Origin: Tetragonia tetragonoides
Taxonomy: Eukaryota; Streptophyta; Magnoliopsida; Caryophyllales; Aizoaceae
DNA: 64,000 nt
Reading direction: 5' to 3'
Assembly: GCA_038025085.1 (NCBI GenBank)
Contig: CM076139.1
Span: 22,027,307 to 22,091,306 of the forward strand
Positions 59,351 to 64,000 of this stretch are shown piece by piece. The notes below the pieces were generated by a model that was not told the DNA's origin, ran no database searches, and worked only from the letters and a program-made list of their open reading frames with translations. Position 1 is the stretch's first letter. Each line of letters opens with the position of its first letter. The position numbers and the translations under genes were made by a program.

Positions 59351-60030
59351 TGTAACACCCCCGAACTCGCAACGATATCCTGGGAACTATCGACGTCGTT
59401 GTGCACGACTCGACACCGCTGAACCGTCTCAAACCCGAGGGGATGTCACTACAATATTTATCACTAAAGAATAAATGCTAAGCAGAAAGAAAGACTATGC
59501 ATCAAAAGGAGCTTACTAAGGGACTAAACAAACTAAACAGTTAATATCAGAGTTGTCTATATAGTGAGCTAAAACCCATTAAACTTATTACAAGTTGCCT
59601 TCAAAGGGCTAAATCCAATAAAATCCCAAAGATCTAAACTGAACAGAAACAGTTCTAAAAACCGACGCCAACTCTACCTTCCAAGCTGTACGTCCTCAAT
59701 CAACTAAACCTGCACTTTGGTTTCCGTGACGGAAACAAAATACAGAAGAAAAGAAAAGAAACAAAAGAGAAACAAAAATCAGATAAACTGAATAAACGTC
59801 ATCCGTACCCAGTAAAAATATTTCGCAAACCTTACCTGAGGTTTTAGAGGAATCATTGAAATTCATTTGCATACGCACATAAGCATATAATCAAGCATAC
59901 GCACAACGACATTCTTTCATATGCAATTCTTGTATAGTGATCACACGAAATACGACATAGACAATCCGTCTTCGCCATTTCCGTAATGAATAAAATGCTT
60001 GAAAATCAATTACATGTGAAAAAATAATTT
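59351..60030 (+). repeat. LTR-like sequence D (gypsy type), partial
   Basis: It starts TGTAACACCCCCGAACTCG, a common start of plant gypsy LTRs, exactly where similarity of C to B ends. No matching end or internal domain is seen. The right boundary is unclear. Confidence 0.5.
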
Positions 60031-60168
60031 TTATGTCCGAAAACTAGGTTTCAAGGGAGATTTGGGGTATTTGCACGAGTTAGACGTCTGAAATACCCTA
60101 TCGTAGGGTGTTTTAAAATACCAAATTAGCAGTATAGACTCACTTAAAATACCAATTAGGAAGTGTGA

Positions 60169-60170
<2 letters not shown>

Positions 60171-60201
<31 letters not shown>
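60171..60201. repeat. (AT)n microsatellite
   Basis: A pure AT dinucleotide run of about 30 bases. Confidence 0.9.
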
Positions 60202-60205
<4 letters not shown>

Positions 60206-60683
60206 GTGTCCATTTCGTGTGGTGATGACACGTATGCCGCCACCTAAGCCACCCATCCAAGTGGATCAATCATTAATGATCATTATTTGACCTCATAAAT
60301 ACAACGCAATATAGTTATTATAATATTATCCAATTTATAAAATAAAATAACTTTGGTTACGCAACTTTAAAAATTATAATTCTTACTCCATTGGATCAGG
60401 TTCGAAAAATACTTCAAAATGAGATACATATGTATTATGTCCTATAAAGTTGGGTTCTTTTTGAAGATTACACATAGGCGCCACATCGGTATACGTATAA
60501 GCTTGCCACATAGCCTAACAAATAATCTAAGTGTCACGCGTTTAATACATCATCGATAATTAATTTTATTATAAGTTAGTATATTGTTTCAAAATAGAAA
60601 ATAAAATAATTAAAGTTACGTAACTCAAAAAAATTTATAATCTTATTTCAATGAATTGGATTTAAAACGTACTTCAAAAAAAA

Positions 60684-60807
<124 letters not shown>

Positions 60808-62627
60808 TTCGTTGAAGTTAAGTGGATAAGACACGTAGGATAACCATATAAAGCTGAGTCAATTTCGTGTGAGCACACACCACGCACGATGCCATCTTAG
60901 AGACCCAATTTCGTGTGGTGATGACACCTAAAAGCCACATAAGCGGACACATAAGCAAGTCGTACAAGGACATTAATAAATGCATCCTAATTCTTGCCAT
61001 TAATATAGTAATTAAATATAATATTTATAATTATTAGCCTATTTGTTTCAAATTAGAAAATAAAATAACTTTGGTTATGCAATTATAAAAAAACTAAGTT
61101 TTACGTCATTGCATTGGAAATGAAAAATACATCAAAATGAGATGTATATGTCCTATATTTAAGCTTATAAAGTTTGACCATCTTTAGGAAAAGTTTTATA
61201 TAGGTTAAGGATAAAATACATAGAATAATCATACTGGTAATACATTAATTGAGTATATCACACTAAAATTGGGTCCTAATTCGAGTGATGATATAAAAGT
61301 GAGTCAATTTCATGTAGGCACGCCACGTGAGATGCCACATAAGCGCTCAATTTTTCGTGGGCGTGACATGTGGAACGTCACGTAGAAGCCCAAATTCGTG
61401 TGACGATGACACCTAAGCCGCCACATAAGCAAAATTTGCTGCCACATAAGGCAAACTTGCCATAACATAACAACTCATCATCTTCCAAACTAAGTGTCAC
61501 CATTAATGTCTCATCATTAGCTGGCTTTATTACATGACTATTAGCATATTTTTATATTACAAAAATAATAATTTTAGTTACGTAAGTTAAAAAATTATAA
61601 ATCCTACTTCAATGAATTGAATTTGGAATTTTTTTAAAATGAGATATATAAATCCTATACAAGTTGGGTCCTTTTTGTCGGTGATAACATGTAGACGCCA
61701 CATAAGAGGAAATGCTCGTGTGAAAATGAAACGTAGACGCTACATCTGCACAACTTTGCCACATAACTTAACAAATATCATCCAAGTTCAATTCATGTGG
61801 GCACGACACGCGTAGGACGGCGAAAGCCACGTAGAGGCCCAAATTCGTGCGACGATGACACCTAAGTCGCCACATAAGCAAAGGTTGTCACATAGTCTAA
61901 CAACTAATTATCCAAGTGTCACCCATTAATGCGTTATCATTAGTTGGATTTATTACATATTTATATATTAGCATATTAGTTGGATTTATTAAATATTTAT
62001 ATATTAGCATATTTTTATATTACAAAAATAAAATAATTTTAATTACGTAAGTCAAAAATTTATAAATCTTAGTTCAATGGATTGAATTTGTAAAGAAGTT
62101 TCAAAATAAGATATATATGTCCTATACAAGTTGGGTTCTTTACCTGCGGTGATAACACGTATACGTCATATAAGAGGGAATGTTCGTGTAAAAATGACAT
62201 GTTAGACGCTACATGTGCACAACTTTGCCATATATAGCTTAACAAATAACATCTCCAAGTCTCACATGATTATCATCACTCGACTTTATTATATGATTTA
62301 TTTCTATATTATTTCAAACTAAAAAAAACATACTTTTAGTTACATACCTTTAAAAATTATAAATCTTACTTCATTAAATTGAATTTTCTTTTTCGTTTTG
62401 GAATTTTGAAGTAGGCCTCAAATTATCTTCATAAATTAATCTTTTTTACATTCATTCTATTTTAGATATAGATCGATTTAAAAAGACATTTCATTCCAAA
62501 ATAATTAAGATATTCAAATGTAAAATAAGTTGTGCAGTATAAAACATGCATGAGGTATCACCTACAAAGTTATCTTTATTTTCGAGAGATATTAACGAGT
62601 CCGTGCGAAGCACGGACATAAAACTAG

Positions 62628-62815
62628 TACACTATAGACCTGGGTTTATATCTTAGGGGTTGGCATGAAAAAAGAAAAAAAGAAGCTGAAATAGACTCCG
62701 AATGGTTCTTCACTACACCCTAGTGTAGCCTACACCACCAATTTTCTTCTTTTTTTTTCAATTTTTTTTCAATTCTTTTTTTTCAAAATAAAAAAATAAT
62801 TTTTTTATTTTTTGT
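62628..62815. other. Spacer between Helitron end and fold-back element
   Basis: Low-complexity A- and T-rich runs with ctacaccctagtgtagcctacacc near 62714. No frame. Confidence 0.4.
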
Positions 62816-63213
62816 AAATGAACTTCACTTCATTACTTTGTAGTTGTTATTTCATTATTTTACAACCGTGGCTTCATTACTTTATAACCGCCACTTCATT
62901 ACTTTATAACCGTCACTTCATTACATTGTTTAGTATATTTGTAATGAAGTGGTGTGTTGTAGTAGAGAAGTGGGTGTATGATAATGAAGTAGTGGCTATC
63001 TAGTAATGAAGTGATGATGTGTTGGTAGTAAATGAAGCAGGGTGTGTTGATAATAATGAAGTTGTGGTATGCGATAATGAAGTGGCGGTTATTTGATAAT
63101 GAAGTATAGGTCTTTCGTAAAAATTTTAAAAAAAAAAATTTTTTTTACATAAAAAGACGGTGTTGGGTCGATAATGAAGTGGCGGTTATCTGAAAATGAA
63201 GTATAGGTCTTTC

Positions 63214-63215
<2 letters not shown>
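62816..63215. mobile_element. Fold-back element of repeated acttcatta/taatgaagt words
   Basis: The left half (62822-62935) holds the word acttcatta about six times with ctttataaccg spacers. The right half (62939-63205) holds its complement taatgaagt about nine times. The two halves can pair. A further cgataatgaagtggcggttat unit is duplicated at about 63074 and 63170. No coding potential. Confidence 0.6.

Positions 63216-63257
<42 letters not shown>
63216..63257. repeat. Poly(A) tract of about 42 bases
   Basis: A single-base run between the fold-back element and the promoter of the last gene. Confidence 0.95.
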
Positions 63258-63258
<1 letters not shown>

Positions 63259-63637
63259 TATTTTACCAAAAAAAAATTGACACGTGGTTTACACGCGCTC
63301 GAGTTGGTGCAGCCAAGAAATTGCGCTCTCTCCCTTTCTCTCTCCATATCTCTGTCTCCTCTCACCGCTCAGAAAGAACATATTATCGCCGCCATTGAAG
63401 CTCTATCTGTAAGGAAAATCTAAGCTCAAATCATCTCATCTTCATCTCTAATTGTAATCATCGTATGTTGAAATTTTAGGCAAAATCAAACTGACAATTC
63501 TTCTTCTTCTTCACGTTTCTCTTTCCTGCTGTCTAGCCTTTCAATTTTCTAGGGTTTTCAATTTGTTGATTATTTTTGTTTTTGATGTTTTACAGGTATT
63601 TATTGTTGAATTGTAGATCCAAGTTAATGATTTAAAT

Positions 63638-63698
63638 ATGGCGATATCTTCGTTGAGTGTTGCTGCTGCTGGTGTTTCCCCCGTTTTATTGCCCCCAG
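63638..63698 (+). CDS. First coding exon, possible plastid-targeted protein, partial
   Basis: ATG at 63638 in aatATGGCG context. Twenty codons and one extra base give MAISSLSVAAAGVSPVLLPP before the GTATGT donor. The alanine- and serine-rich start without acidic residues fits a chloroplast transit peptide. The product cannot be named because the next exon is not clearly in the window. Confidence 0.65.
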
Positions 63699-63890
63699 GT
63701 ATGTAAATGTAATTTCTTGAATTAGGAACCTGAATTGTGTTGGATTAAACTGTGCAATAGTTGCAAAATGGGGTCTTTAATTGTGGGTAGGTTTTCTTTG
63801 GCTCATTTCTTGATTCTAGTTTGTTGGGGTGTAATAATGAATTGAAACGATTTAATTGAAGTTGAGCTATCTTTGTTGGAGTATTCTGGG

Positions 63891-64000
63891 TTTAGTGATA
63901 GGTTCAGACCAATTCCAGGGATATCGGTGAGAAACTCAAGGAATTATGTGTTTAGTGATAGATTCAGACCAATTTTAGGGATTCCAGTGTGAAACTCGAG
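63891..64000 (+). repeat. 60-bp tandem duplication in the last gene
   Basis: tttagtgata at 63891 and 63951 begins two units that share ttcagaccaatt and gaaactc. The first unit has no stop in the frame FSDRFRPIPGISVRN; the second has one near its end. It may be exonic or intronic. Confidence 0.75.

Larger units (their letters stand above)
63300..64000 (+). other. 5' end of a host gene: leader, introns, first coding exon
   Basis: A CT-rich leader (63320-63408) ends at a GTAAGG donor (63409). The acceptor is at 63595, so a 187-bp intron lies in the 5' untranslated region. The second exon runs 63596-63698 with the start codon at 63638 and a GTATGT donor at 63699. The rest is intron or a later exon. 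A 60-bp tandem duplication lies at 63891-64000. Confidence 0.75.

Overview
The window is flowering-plant nuclear DNA, almost certainly from a dicot. It is AT-rich, has GT-AG introns and a chloroplast-style gene start, and is packed with plant transposon families: Ty1/copia, Ty3/gypsy of Tat/Ogre and other types, L1-type LINEs, CACTA and Helitron-like DNA. The species cannot be read from the sequence. Only two loci look like ordinary host genes: a small secreted cysteine-rich peptide (14002-14539) and the 5' end of a nuclear gene, perhaps for a plastid protein (about 63300 to the right edge).

Left part (1-11229). A gypsy-type element H on the minus strand runs off the left edge. Visible are its gag start, an extra leader reading frame, a possible primer site and a LTR of about 3 kb (1557-8878). 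The LTR holds a CACTA-type element G (2794-7016) that lost its left end and seems to carry exons of a host gene. A 5'-truncated LINE L2 (9048-10396) follows, then host sequence present as a tandem duplicate that preserves the LINE's empty site.

11230-14540. A gag-only copia-type element K (11230-13956, two 622-bp LTRs) sits between a TATA box and the start codon of the cysteine-rich peptide gene.

15655-59350. This is a nest at least four levels deep. LINE L1 (minus strand) is split by a gag-only Tat/Ogre-like element A (16837-23911, TSD cccaa). L1 is also split by copia element E (25236-53962, minus). E carries a 22-kb Tat/Ogre-like element B (25397-47637) in its 3' LTR, a solo LTR F (51761-53206) in gag, and a third Tat-like element C (from 53963) in its 5' LTR. 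B contains a full CACTA element J (26774-34356, TSD tgc), whose empty site survives in C. B has gag-protease and integrase but no visible reverse transcriptase. Between integrase and 3' LTR it carries two genes in the opposite direction: a seven-exon plant-mobile-domain (PMD) gene and a DUF7745-like gene. C has a second, more decayed PMD copy.

Right part (59351-64000). A gypsy-type LTR start, a Helitron-like region ending in a hairpin plus CTAG at 62627, a fold-back element built of a short repeated word, and the 5' end of the host gene.

The most unusual observations are the antisense two-gene cassette of B with its own promoters; a GC-rich palindromic array next to the TATA box in several LTRs and one internal promoter; the peptide gene whose 5' leader is split by a retrotransposon; and the 112-bp end replacement at CACTA element G. 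Domain names rest on recognition by eye, without database searches.
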